Source of the DNA: an uncultured Bacteroidota bacterium
GTDB lineage: Bacteria > Bacteroidota > Bacteroidia > Chitinophagales > Chitinophagaceae
Reading direction: 5' to 3'
Length of the DNA stretch: 19,337 nucleotides
NCBI GenBank assembly: GCA_903929655.1
Contig: CAIYVS010000142.1
Coordinates: 1 to 19,337 of the forward strand
Position 1 is the stretch's first letter. Every line of letters starts with the position of its first letter. Positions 6,647-15,235 of the stretch are shown in pieces. The translations under genes were made by a program, and so were the position numbers. The notes under the pieces are model-generated. The model saw nothing but the letters and a program-made list of their open reading frames with translations, made no database searches and was not told the DNA's origin.

Positions 6647-9600
6647 TTAGTGTTCGAAAACAAACCTGATGACCTGGTAACCATTTTCACCTTTCAATCT
6701 CAACATGTATATGCCATCTGGTAGATTTCCATTCAAAGTCACTCTTTTATCAATTTTTCCATCTTCCAGGATAGCTTCATCTGTATAAATAACCTGACCT
6801 ATCGAGTTCACAATTTCGACAGTTGTTTTATTCATACTGTTCGAAGACGCAAGCGTACCAACGATACGGAACGTTCCCGAGTTAGGATTAGGTACAAGAC
6901 GGATGTCTGATGGAACATTGCTAACTGTTTCATTTACGCCGCTGGTACTAGTACCATGACTATGAGCAGGCTTATATGCGTATGCATACCCTTGTACGCA
7001 TCCGATAGTATCCATGACGCTGCTATAGCATGTGTCACCCAGCACACCAACAAACATAGCAGATAATGAGAGCGTTCCATTGCCGGTAGGTACATATGGT
7101 ATTCCGGTGATGGATGGTCCATATAATGTTGACGTCCAGATAACCGTCCCGGCATTAGTCATTACCCAAGTATAAAAGGCTGTGTAGCAGGGATGAACTG
7201 AAGGGAATATTGTAGAAGTTGCATCGAAAGTACATGGAGATGACCCAGAACCACCGTTATAACCCGTCACTGTATAGCCCACGATTGAAGGACATATTTC
7301 CGGATAAATAGTGAGTGAATCATTGATGAGCGAATCGCATTTTACGACCGGACTAACTGACCAGATATGTGAGATACTTATCAGCTTTACTGTTACCGGA
7401 GTGCTGCCCATCGTTACAGGAATATGGAACGGTGAGGTTGCCAATGGAACAGTATGTACTACACCATGTACAGAATATGTAAGACTGGAAGGGGAAGGTG
7501 AGAAAATCACAGTGTAAGTATAAGAGCCAGGTGTTACACATCCTGAAGGCCCTGAAAGAGTAGCCCATGGTTTCGGTTCAACTGTAACCATTCCGCATCC
7601 GGGGGCAGATGTACAAGCTCCAACCGTAACAGTTGCACAATAGGTTCCTGAACAAGCTGTTGTAGTAGGACAGATAGTATAGGGATTGCCCGTAGCTGTG
7701 CCTGAAATGCAAGGCCCTGTCCATGTAACAGTAGCTCCGGCAGGAACACCTGAGGCATTCAATGTCAGGCAATCGCCGCTACATATTATTTGAGAAGCCA
7801 CCTCTGGAGTTGCTGGTACGGTAGTTATTGTATCTGAAGCTGAAAGGAAGGAATCACAAACTACTTGTGGATTATAGGACAATATGTCATAAATATCCAC
7901 CAGGCTTATTATTTCAGACGAAGAAGTACCTAGTGTTACCGGTACTATAAACGGTGAGGTCGCGCCGATAGGAGTAGTATAATAGATACCATCTACTGAA
8001 TAAGTAACAACAGAACCTGGAGGTGAGAAGGTAATAGTGTAATTATAAGTGCCCGGAGCCTGACATCCTGTAGGTCCGCTAAGGGTTGCCCAAGGGGTTG
8101 GCTGTACTATAGCATACCCGCAGCCTGGGCTTGAGGTACAAGTTCCCATAGTGGCAGTTGCACAATAAACGCCTGTACAAGCTGTTGTTGCAGGACAGAT
8201 AGTATAAGGATTGCCTGTAGCTGTGCCTGAAATGCAAGGCCCTGTCCATGTAACAGTAGCGCCTGCGGGAACACCTAAAGCAGTAAGTGTCAGGCAACCA
8301 TTATTACATGCATACATAGTGTCTACTTCCGGTGCAGGTAATGAAGGGAGTATGGTAAGTGAATCACTAATAATGGAATCACAGACTAACTGATATGCGG
8401 CATTAGATGTTGATACTATGCTTAAAATCTCCAGCAGATCTATTGTTACCGGTGAACTTCCTAATGTGACGCTAAACGTATATGGTGAAACAGCACCCGG
8501 AACAGTGTATACTGTACCTCCCACAGAATAAATAATGGTTGATGGCGAAGGTGCAAAAGTAATTGTATACGTATATGTACCCGGCGTCATACATCCGGAT
8601 GGTCCGCTAAGCGTTGCCCAAGGGGTTGGTTCTACTGTAGCATATCCGCAGCCCGCAGTTGATGGACAACCTCCAGGAAGTGTATATGTTGCACAATAAG
8701 TACCTGTACAAGCTGTTGTTACCGGGCATATGGTATAAGGATTGCCGGTAGCAGTGCCTGAAATGCAAGGCCCTGTCCATGTAACAGTAGCGCCTGCAGG
8801 AACACCTGAAGCATACAATGTGAGGCAATCATTGTTGCAGGCAAACATAGAATCTACTCCCGGTGCAGGAGGTATCGGGGTAATGGTGTCTGAAGCTGTG
8901 AGTATAGAGTCACAGACTATTTGTGGATTATATGACCATACGGTATAAATATTTAACAGACTTACTATTACAGGAGTAGTGCCTAATGTAACAGGTACCG
9001 TATAGGGTGAAGTAGCCCCTGAAGGAATAGTATACAACACACCATCTATAGTATAATTAACAACAGAGCCGGCAGGTGAAAAAGTAATAGTATAGTTATA
9101 AGTGCCCGGAAGCTGGCAACCTGTTGGTCCGCTAAGGGTAGCCCAAGGGGTTGGTTCTACTGTAGCATATCCACAACCAGGGGCTGATGTACAACCTGCA
9201 ATTGTAACGGTAGCACAATAAGTACCTGTACAAGCAGTTGTTGCCGGACATATGGTATAAGGATTGCCGGTAACGGAACCTGAAATACAAGGTCCTGTCC
9301 ATGTAACTATTGCAGGAGAACTGGTAGATGTACTGGTAGGAACACCAGAAGCAAATAAAGTGAGGCAACCATTGTTACATGCAAGCATAGAATCTACAAC
9401 AGGCGCTGCTGGTATTGGATTAATGGTTATTGTAGATGGACATTGCCCATAACAAATCTGGTTAGGCCCAATAAAATAGCTGGTGTATGAAACAGCAACC
9501 GTTATAGAGCCAGTGGCAGGCATGGTAAGCGTAAATGTAGTGCTGGTACCGGGGACTGTAATTGAGCCGGAAGTGGTAACTCCACCTATTATATAGTAAT

Positions 9601-12166
9601 AATAAACAGTTGTACCGGGATATAGAACCGTTACCGTTATCGTTACCGGACTGCCCGGTGTAGCGCATGTTGTGGCGCTCAAAGTAGCACATGGATCAAT
9701 TACCAAACCATTAACGCAGGTTGGTGTAGATACACAGCCGAATGCGTTGGTAGCTGTTACACAATAAGTACCGTTTGCGCAAGGATTACCAGGCAAAGAA
9801 ATGGATGAGCCGACTGACGATACCACAGGGGTATTATTACACCCTGCTGGAAGCCAATATGGCCCTGTCCAGTTATAGGTTAATCCCCCAATAACCGGAC
9901 TGACATTAAAGTTCAGTGGTGATCCGACACATACTGTATCTCCGTTAACAGAAGGAGGTGCCGGTTGTGGCTGAACTACTATTGTCAGGCTTGAGGTAGT
10001 GCTGCACGCAGGGTTAAGCGGGTTGGAAACAGTGAGCGTAAGGGTATATGTTCCTGGGGCTGCAGTAACCGGGAATGTAAAAGGTGGTGCAGATGATAGA
10101 TAACCGACTGGAATAAAACCTCCAGGTGATGAAGACCAGGAATAAGTTATACAACCTGCCAGGTTAGAAGCCGCATTATCTAATTTCAGCTGATCACCCT
10201 GGCATACTTTCAGGCTACCGGGAGATATTGCTGAAGTACCCTTTGTAATATCTGTTGCCTTGATTTTACTGGTAGGTACATAATAGATCGTAGCAGGGAC
10301 ATTAGCTATGTTTGATGTGCAGGTAAGACCGGAACTGAGGAAAGAATAATATCCACGATATATGTAAGTGTTAGAACATGCAGGAGCATTGGCAGGAGTC
10401 GTTGCAGCTATGAGCGGGTTAGCTGTTGACCCTGAAATGGAAGGCCCCACACCGCCGGCAACCGGGTTTAACCAATGCATAGTACTGCCGCCCGGTATAG
10501 TTGCCGAGAATACAAGCGGTGAACCTGCGCATACAGGTGTAACAGGAGCAATAGTAATATTGGGTATGGCATCCACGACAACATAAAGTGTCTGAGAGCA
10601 TCTACAAGCCGGATCATATGGATTTGTTTTTGTAAAGGTAATGGTATAGGTACCCGAAGCAGCTGTTACTGGATTAATAATGGTAGTAGCTGAGGTAGAT
10701 GATACCAATCCCGGAGAAGACCAGCTATAGGTAAGACATGATAATGCGCCTCCGGCGTCTGATAATGTAAGCGTGGCTCCGGCACATATGTGAAGTGTAC
10801 CACCCGCACCGACTGACGTTACTCCATTGCTTGCATGAATATTACAAACAGGTTGATAGTAGATCGTAATCGGATCATTTACAGTGGTGCTGCAGCCTGT
10901 GATGCTTGATGTTGCAGTAAGTGTATAAGTGTAGTTATTTACGCATGCAGCAGTAGCCCATCCGGAAGTATATGCAATTGGATTTGTAACATAATGTGAT
11001 GAAAGTGTGGGCACGCCGACAAAAGGTCCCCAGTAAAAAGAACTGATTCCCGGGGGCAGATTAGCAAGCAAAGTTACTGAGCTTGGGCTACATTGACCCG
11101 CAGTATATGATACCCCTGGTGTAAGAGTAGGGCCACATTTAATGGTTAAAACAACCGGTGTGGCAGGACGGCCGCAAGGATCTGTATAAGAGATGTTTAC
11201 GGTATGGCCACAGCCAGCCGGCTGGCCCATAATAAGTCCTGTACTGGAATTAATACTCGCCCATGCCGGATTACTGCTGCCCCAGGTGCCTCCGGTCAAA
11301 CCGCTTAATATCGGTAAGGTAGTAGTGCCACCGGTGCAAACAGAACCTGGCGCAATAACAGGGTTATTGCAAGCTGCGGCAGTGCAGCCTGTTTTTTCAC
11401 TTTCAATAACATTTGACGTTGTTGAAATAGTGCCGCATACATTTAAACCTAAAGGTTGCGTGCCTGCAACATCTGAAGGAATGAGGAGTATGCTGATGGT
11501 ATGGGTTCCGGCTGATAAACATACTGTAAAAGGAGTAACATTTTCATAAGTGCCCCAGTTGTTTGATAAAAATGATTGGGCAGGCAACATATAATTAGTA
11601 GCTGCCCCGTCTACTACTATGCTCTTAACCCATTGGTAGTCTGCAATTTTAAGATTGAAAGTAACACATGCAGCCTGGCATAAACTAAATGATCTGCAGA
11701 ATTCCACATTATAACTCAGTTTAGGATGGGTTAAGAATGCATTGCCATTAAAGCAACTGAGCCATACACTGCCGGTACATGGGGTTACAAATCCTGCATG
11801 GGTTGGAACCACGTAGGCTGGCGCAGGTACACTATAATCTGATACATCATAACCATCAAAATTATGAAGGTCGTAAGCTAAATCGAACCAAGCTGTAGAA
11901 TTAAAATTAGGTCCGCCGGTACAGACTGTCCACTTTGGATCTGTAGCTGTTGGTGTTATCGTTCCTCCTGTAGCCGGGTTATACCCAGTGCTTATGGTTA
12001 GCGTATTGGATGGGCAACAGCCTACCTGTGCAAATGCATGCTGATTCGCGCCAAATACAAAGATCAGAATGCTGAATATAATAAATCTTTGTGGCCGCGA
12101 AAGAAAATATCTCCATATTTTAAAACCCAAATGATCTTTGAGTTTTTTTTGTAATTGATGTTTCAT
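6647..12166 (-). CDS. Giant cysteine-rich repeat protein with T9SS sorting domain
   Basis: This is a secreted surface protein of 1,839 aa; its exact role is unknown, and adhesion or matrix building is inferred from its architecture. The N-terminus has an unusually long basic leader before a hydrophobic core and a signal cleavage site (HAFA-Q47). Residues about 50-270 form a Cys-containing domain I do not recognise. About 270-920 holds several Ig/PKD-like beta-sandwich segments with the CVGSPLNFNVSP and TYTLTLTVSNP type strands. Residues 924-1625 are four tandem repeats of 175-180 aa, each with ten cysteines at the same positions. About 1755-1839 is a T9SS type A sorting domain (VPNPNSGTFRIVG, IYMLRLKGENGYQVIRFVFEH), which sends the protein through the outer membrane with anchoring or release. 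Residues 662-1531 contain no Lys, Arg or His. It lies 324 bp downstream of the lysyl-oxidase gene and ends at a strong terminator. Start ATG at 12166 is the only Met before the leader. Confidence 0.9.
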   Translation of the reverse strand: MKHQLQKKLKDHLGFKIWRYFLSRPQRFIIFSILIFVFGANQHAFAQVGCCPSNTLTISTGYNPATGGTITPTATDPKWTVCTGGPNFNSTAWFDLAYDLHNFDGYDVSDYSVPAPAYVVPTHAGFVTPCTGSVWLSCFNGNAFLTHPKLSYNVEFCRSFSLCQAACVTFNLKIADYQWVKSIVVDGAATNYMLPAQSFLSNNWGTYENVTPFTVCLSAGTHTISILLIPSDVAGTQPLGLNVCGTISTTSNVIESEKTGCTAAACNNPVIAPGSVCTGGTTTLPILSGLTGGTWGSSNPAWASINSSTGLIMGQPAGCGHTVNISYTDPCGRPATPVVLTIKCGPTLTPGVSYTAGQCSPSSVTLLANLPPGISSFYWGPFVGVPTLSSHYVTNPIAYTSGWATAACVNNYTYTLTATSSITGCSTTVNDPITIYYQPVCNIHASNGVTSVGAGGTLHICAGATLTLSDAGGALSCLTYSWSSPGLVSSTSATTIINPVTAASGTYTITFTKTNPYDPACRCSQTLYVVVDAIPNITIAPVTPVCAGSPLVFSATIPGGSTMHWLNPVAGGVGPSISGSTANPLIAATTPANAPACSNTYIYRGYYSFLSSGLTCTSNIANVPATIYYVPTSKIKATDITKGTSAISPGSLKVCQGDQLKLDNAASNLAGCITYSWSSSPGGFIPVGYLSSAPPFTFPVTAAPGTYTLTLTVSNPLNPACSTTSSLTIVVQPQPAPPSVNGDTVCVGSPLNFNVSPVIGGLTYNWTGPYWLPAGCNNTPVVSSVGSSISLPGNPCANGTYCVTATNAFGCVSTPTCVNGLVIDPCATLSATTCATPGSPVTITVTVLYPGTTVYYYYIIGGVTTSGSITVPGTSTTFTLTMPATGSITVAVSYTSYFIGPNQICYGQCPSTITINPIPAAPVVDSMLACNNGCLTLFASGVPTSTSTSSPAIVTWTGPCISGSVTGNPYTICPATTACTGTYCATVTIAGCTSAPGCGYATVEPTPWATLSGPTGCQLPGTYNYTITFSPAGSVVNYTIDGVLYTIPSGATSPYTVPVTLGTTPVIVSLLNIYTVWSYNPQIVCDSILTASDTITPIPPAPGVDSMFACNNDCLTLYASGVPAGATVTWTGPCISGTATGNPYTICPVTTACTGTYCATYTLPGGCPSTAGCGYATVEPTPWATLSGPSGCMTPGTYTYTITFAPSPSTIIYSVGGTVYTVPGAVSPYTFSVTLGSSPVTIDLLEILSIVSTSNAAYQLVCDSIISDSLTILPSLPAPEVDTMYACNNGCLTLTALGVPAGATVTWTGPCISGTATGNPYTICPATTACTGVYCATATMGTCTSSPGCGYAIVQPTPWATLSGPTGCQAPGTYNYTITFSPPGSVVTYSVDGIYYTTPIGATSPFIVPVTLGTSSSEIISLVDIYDILSYNPQVVCDSFLSASDTITTVPATPEVASQIICSGDCLTLNASGVPAGATVTWTGPCISGTATGNPYTICPTTTACSGTYCATVTVGACTSAPGCGMVTVEPKPWATLSGPSGCVTPGSYTYTVIFSPSPSSLTYSVHGVVHTVPLATSPFHIPVTMGSTPVTVKLISISHIWSVSPVVKCDSLINDSLTIYPEICPSIVGYTVTGYNGGSGSSPCTFDATSTIFPSVHPCYTAFYTWVMTNAGTVIWTSTLYGPSITGIPYVPTGNGTLSLSAMFVGVLGDTCYSSVMDTIGCVQGYAYAYKPAHSHGTSTSGVNETVSNVPSDIRLVPNPNSGTFRIVGTLASSNSMNKTTVEIVNSIGQVIYTDEAILEDGKIDKRVTLNGNLPDGIYMLRLKGENGYQVIRFVFEH
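7292..7801 (-). repeat. Tandem domain repeat 4 of giant protein
   Basis: Last of four repeats (residues 1456-1625). It begins VASQIICSGDCLTL and shares GVPAGATVTWTGPCISG, GNPYTICP and PWATLSGPSGC with the others. It keeps ten Cys but is the only repeat with lysines (three), for example Lys1532 in EPKPW. Confidence 0.85.
7802..8326 (-). repeat. Tandem domain repeat 3 of giant protein
   Basis: Residues 1281-1455, starting VDTMYACNNGCLTL. Ten Cys, no Lys, Arg or His. Contains one of three identical 38-bp segments (8223-8260) also found in repeats 2 and 4. Confidence 0.85.
8327..8857 (-). repeat. Tandem domain repeat 2 of giant protein
   Basis: Residues 1104-1280, starting VDSMFACNNDCLTL. Ten Cys, no Lys, Arg or His. 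Carries the identical 38-bp segment at 8754-8791. Confidence 0.85.
8858..9397 (-). repeat. Tandem domain repeat 1 of giant protein
   Basis: Residues 924-1103, starting VDSMLACNNGCLTL. It has a short Ser/Thr-rich insertion (PTSTSTSSPAI) that the other three lack and is the most diverged at DNA level in the segment the others share exactly. Ten Cys, no Lys, Arg or His. Confidence 0.85.
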
Positions 12167-12490
12167 GATTAAAGTTTTATTGTTAAAAAATGTTTTGTTG
12201 GTAATAGTTTAGAAATACAATAAAAGATCTTGCTAAGGAGGGTATATTCTTTTAACGGGCCGTAACCAATACAAGAGCCTTTGCTCTTTAGGCATTTTCA
12301 TGGGTTTCTTTTTCATGTTTATATATTTAGGTGAAGAGTATTAGTAACGCTAGGGTGTACAGGGGCTGTATTATCTGTTTTAAAATGATCCTTACAGTTT
12401 AATTAATAACTGGCTTTTTATTCTTTCATTTTTTTTAAAAACTTTCGGAATACAATTATCCATTAGCACCAAAGAGAAATAGGATGTATA
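12167..12490. other. Intergenic region upstream of giant gene
   Basis: This is a 324-bp AT-rich gap between the lysyl-oxidase gene and the giant gene. It holds a 27-codon basic reading frame (12233-12316) and a short hairpin AAGAGC-CTTT-GCTCTT inside it. No exact TAnnTTTG box was found on the minus strand and no clear terminator for the upstream lysyl-oxidase gene; CAGTT/AACTG arms near 12395-12415 are too weak to call. Confidence 0.45.
12233..12316 (-). CDS. Possible 27-aa basic leader peptide
   Basis: An ATG at 12316 opens 27 codons ending at TAG 12233, encoding MKKKPMKMPKEQRLLYWLRP and then VKRIYPP. It is strongly basic with no membrane segment. It lies 66 bp upstream of the giant gene in the same direction and contains a perfect 6-bp hairpin in its middle. 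It could be a leader peptide in the 5' region or chance; there is no ribosome-binding or conservation evidence. Confidence 0.15.
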   Translation of the reverse strand: MKKKPMKMPKEQRLLYWLRPVKRIYPP

Positions 12491-14899
12491 TTATTCTATA
12501 AGGAGTTTTTCCCGGAACTGCCAGGAATCGCTTTGTACGCTTATGTAATACATACCAGGGATCAGGTTTTCTCTGTTAATGGTTACTGCACTGCTGTTTT
12601 GTTTAGGATAGGTACGTAAGGCCCGTCCATATATATCGTAAAGACTAAGAGTATAAAAATCTTTTTTGGGGTCGGTTATAGCCAAGGTGGTGGCATTATT
12701 AAATGGATTAGGGAAAAGGGTATGACTTACAACCCCTCTTTGCAGCAATATGACATCGCTGGGCACAGAATTCATACATTTGTTATTAGCCGCAATGGCC
12801 TGTATTACTTCTTCATAGGCGTCATTTACAACAGCTATTACACTGTCTATGCAAACCTGGTAACTATCTATTGAACTGTAAAACAATCTTATCAACGGGG
12901 TCTGGTTTGAATGCTTGTCTATGGGTGCCTCAGAAGTGCTCAAGCCAATAACCCCACCATCAGGACTGAAATAATATTGATAATTAAGGGTAGGGGGCAT
13001 CAGGTCTTGTACATTCGATAAAGTAACTCCTTTCATTTTTATCTGATAGCCCATTATTTTATTATCCGGGTTCTTTATTGAAATTTCTATAACCTTAAAT
13101 GTTGTATCGATCTGGGTAACAGAAAATGTATCATGTTCGTTTGGGTTCCTGATCACATCCGGGAAAAGGCAAGATTGATGTGTATGGCCTGCGGGCAGAG
13201 AGCCTGGTCCATGCTGAGCGCAGTCCCACATCAAAGCAGCATCCGTTACTGTAATTTTCTGATCATTGTTCAGGTCATTACATTTTGTTGCCTGTAAAGT
13301 ATGATAAATAGCACCCAACATATAATCTGTCAGATCAATATTATCAAGGTGATGATTCAGGTTGATATCCCCCTGTAATCTTGTTCCGTTGCAGGAATCT
13401 GCACAATCTTTTACAGCAAGGCCATTTTCGACACCCATGCAATCGTAATACGGCGCACAGGAGGGGAACACCTGTACCTGTCGTACATTGGATGCATTGT
13501 GATATATTTTTATGCAGGCACGTGCCCAGTTGTTGAAGTAACTTACCTCGTAACGCCCATAAAAATCAGGACGTGGTATCCAGTTTGCACGGACAATTAA
13601 TTTATAATCGCCATCGGCTACGTTGGTAATATCTATCCATTGGCAGGGTAAACCGCTTTGGTATTCATCTGCACAACCTGCAGTAATACCCATGACGCTA
13701 CAACCAAATTTTGGGAATCCTGTTGTGCAGGAATAATCTTCAACACAAAAACCGTTCTTATAGCCAATAGGAATAATGTTGTTCAGGCTGTCTGCCAAAA
13801 GATATTCTGCATAATCCGTATAATGCCAGTGGCCATGACAGGGATCCCAATGAAATATAGGGCTATAGGCCGTAGTGCTAGCAGGAGGGATGCCTGCATA
13901 AAAATCTGTGGCACCAATACTTTCTATTTTAGTACTAAACCGAATCAATTGTCGTAAGTCATATCCGTTGATACAGCCCTCCCTGATCGAACAAACATCC
14001 GTGCTGGTGATGGTATCAATTGATATAGATGAAGCTAGAACAGTACTATCCACCATCAGGTCTGGCCCGGTAGGGCATAGGGGGCTGGGATAATAATGGC
14101 ATGAGGATGGAACACTTATAGTTGCAAAAGGATTAAAATTGCAGGCTGCAGTATCCATGCAACCTGAAATAGCAGTGTTTTGTGTAATGCTCCAATATAT
14201 ACTGTCTCCGCTGCAACTGTTTTGCACATCACCTATCCTTATATAATAAGTATAACCGCCTAATAGATAAGCATTAAAACTTTCATGTGTCGTATCGCAA
14301 TTATCATTGGCATAATAGATAGTTCCAAGCTGTGAAGTATCGAAAACCAGGTTATTACAATAATAGTACACCCACACTTTAGTATTGCAGGAATTACCAA
14401 GTCCGCAAGTACTTATATTATAAAACCCGTCTGCCGAAGGGACAAAAGAATACCATGTATTTGGAGCAGGGGCAGTGTGAGTGCCAGTTGAAATAGTTGT
14501 GGCAGAAGAGCAGCTTCCTCCATTAGGGCAGCCCATATACACGAAACTGGTATATCCGAAACTGCTGTCCCATTTTACAAGTGAATCATTATAATAAACC
14601 TGGAAAACCCCTTGTCCATAGCTACAGCATATACCATCTCCATAGATATCCGATATTTTAAAGAAATAACATTGCCCCGTATCTACACAAACAGAATCAT
14701 AGTAGTATGTACTTGCGCTCATAGAAGCAGGGCTTTGTAATACCACTGCATTTAAAGGACTCAATATTTGCCAGCTATCTTCATTAGGATATTGATCTGT
14801 TCTTAATATTACTTTTATTTTAGCCTGGTTACTGCTACATTGGGCTTGTAAAGTAAGGTCGCTATTAAGCAACAGAAATAATAATAAAAGATATTTCAT
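12491..14899 (-). CDS. Lysyl oxidase-domain protein secreted by T9SS
   Basis: This is an 802-aa exported copper amine oxidase of lysyl-oxidase type, which in animals turns peptidyl lysine into aldehyde for protein cross-linking. In order: signal peptide (to about residue 19); an N-terminal beta domain (about 26-123) with the DIYGDGICC motif; a second beta segment (about 130-240); a GCMDTAACNFNPFAT Cys motif (246-260); and the lysyl-oxidase domain, about 279-466. In the latter the copper histidines are His355, His357 and His359 (DPCHGHWHY), and the quinone-cofactor pair is Lys381 (GYKNGFC) and Tyr413 (GCADEY). Family cysteines are present at 303, 309, 354, 384, 391, 400, 409, 419 and 462, and CQWIDIT matches the animal enzymes. 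Residues 508-560 have two dockerin-like calcium loops (D511-D522, D542-D553). A T9SS sorting domain closes the protein (about 723-802, FPNPFNNATTL). It has its own upstream region with a LytTR-type repeat. Activity and substrate are unknown. Confidence 0.93.
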   Translation of the reverse strand: MKYLLLLFLLLNSDLTLQAQCSSNQAKIKVILRTDQYPNEDSWQILSPLNAVVLQSPASMSASTYYYDSVCVDTGQCYFFKISDIYGDGICCSYGQGVFQVYYNDSLVKWDSSFGYTSFVYMGCPNGGSCSSATTISTGTHTAPAPNTWYSFVPSADGFYNISTCGLGNSCNTKVWVYYYCNNLVFDTSQLGTIYYANDNCDTTHESFNAYLLGGYTYYIRIGDVQNSCSGDSIYWSITQNTAISGCMDTAACNFNPFATISVPSSCHYYPSPLCPTGPDLMVDSTVLASSISIDTITSTDVCSIREGCINGYDLRQLIRFSTKIESIGATDFYAGIPPASTTAYSPIFHWDPCHGHWHYTDYAEYLLADSLNNIIPIGYKNGFCVEDYSCTTGFPKFGCSVMGITAGCADEYQSGLPCQWIDITNVADGDYKLIVRANWIPRPDFYGRYEVSYFNNWARACIKIYHNASNVRQVQVFPSCAPYYDCMGVENGLAVKDCADSCNGTRLQGDINLNHHLDNIDLTDYMLGAIYHTLQATKCNDLNNDQKITVTDAALMWDCAQHGPGSLPAGHTHQSCLFPDVIRNPNEHDTFSVTQIDTTFKVIEISIKNPDNKIMGYQIKMKGVTLSNVQDLMPPTLNYQYYFSPDGGVIGLSTSEAPIDKHSNQTPLIRLFYSSIDSYQVCIDSVIAVVNDAYEEVIQAIAANNKCMNSVPSDVILLQRGVVSHTLFPNPFNNATTLAITDPKKDFYTLSLYDIYGRALRTYPKQNSSAVTINRENLIPGMYYISVQSDSWQFREKLLIE

Positions 14900-15062
14900 G
14901 ACAAAAGGCTTTAAAGATCCTATAATCCTTTATTTTCTAAATAGAAGACGGCAGGAATACATTTTCACTTTCTCTTCATAATTATCTCCTGGTTAGGTAT
15001 AATCCAAACTGGAACTATGAATCAGAATGAAACATATTCGGTAGGGGCAGTGATGTTTAACG

Positions 15063-15083
15063 TTTACACAGAATTAGTGTAAA
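15063..15083. promoter_or_regulatory. Inverted repeat upstream of lysyl-oxidase gene
   Basis: Perfect 7-bp arms TTTACAC (15063-15069) and GTGTAAA (15077-15083) are separated by 7 bases. It lies 23 bp on the gene side of the direct repeats. It may be an operator or a hairpin in the 5' untranslated region; there is no T-run to make it a terminator. Confidence 0.35.
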
Positions 15084-15106
15084 ATTGTCGTTATATCCTA
15101 AAAAAG

Positions 15107-15139
15107 TTTACGAACGGTAGAAATTCTTTACGAACGGTA
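15107..15139 (-). promoter_or_regulatory. Direct-repeat operator of LytTR type
   Basis: Two exact 13-bp copies of TACCGTTCGTAAA (minus strand) lie at 15127-15139 and 15107-15119, exactly 20 bp apart and so on the same face of the helix. The core ACCGTTCGT fits the known binding pattern of LytTR response regulators, [TA][AC][CA]GTTN[AG][TG], which bind paired direct repeats about two turns apart. It lies roughly 210-240 bp upstream of the lysyl-oxidase gene and after the preceding terminator, so it most likely serves that gene. No LytTR gene is in the window. Confidence 0.55.
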
Positions 15140-15200
15140 TGAAATGATGCGATTTTATTAGGTACATATGCTTGTTGCTTGATAGCACCACAATTGTATC

Positions 15201-15235
15201 AATAAAAGAAGGCGTCCTGTGAGGGACGCCTTCTT
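15201..15235 (-). terminator. Terminator of the 711-aa gene (duplicate B)
   Basis: A perfect 12-bp stem at 15206-15217 and 15224-15235, with loop TGTGAG, is followed on the minus strand by TTTTATTG. It is the same hairpin as at 6581-6616: 34 bases are identical, with partial similarity continuing on both sides. Confidence 0.9.

Noticed and set aside
8211..8948. Similar plus-strand and minus-strand short reading frames recurring at each repeat (for example MPVAVPEMQGPVHV)
   Set aside because: They are frame shadows that recur because the underlying coding repeats are alike; none has an export signal or a start context.
7300..9400. Regularly spaced repeats that could suggest a CRISPR or satellite array
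   Set aside because: The period is about 525-540 bp and in frame with one long protein; these are tandem protein domains, not short spaced repeats.
11193..11549. 118-codon plus-strand frame inside the giant gene
   Set aside because: It is antisense to a continuous coding frame and its composition mirrors the repeated Thr/Pro-rich protein.
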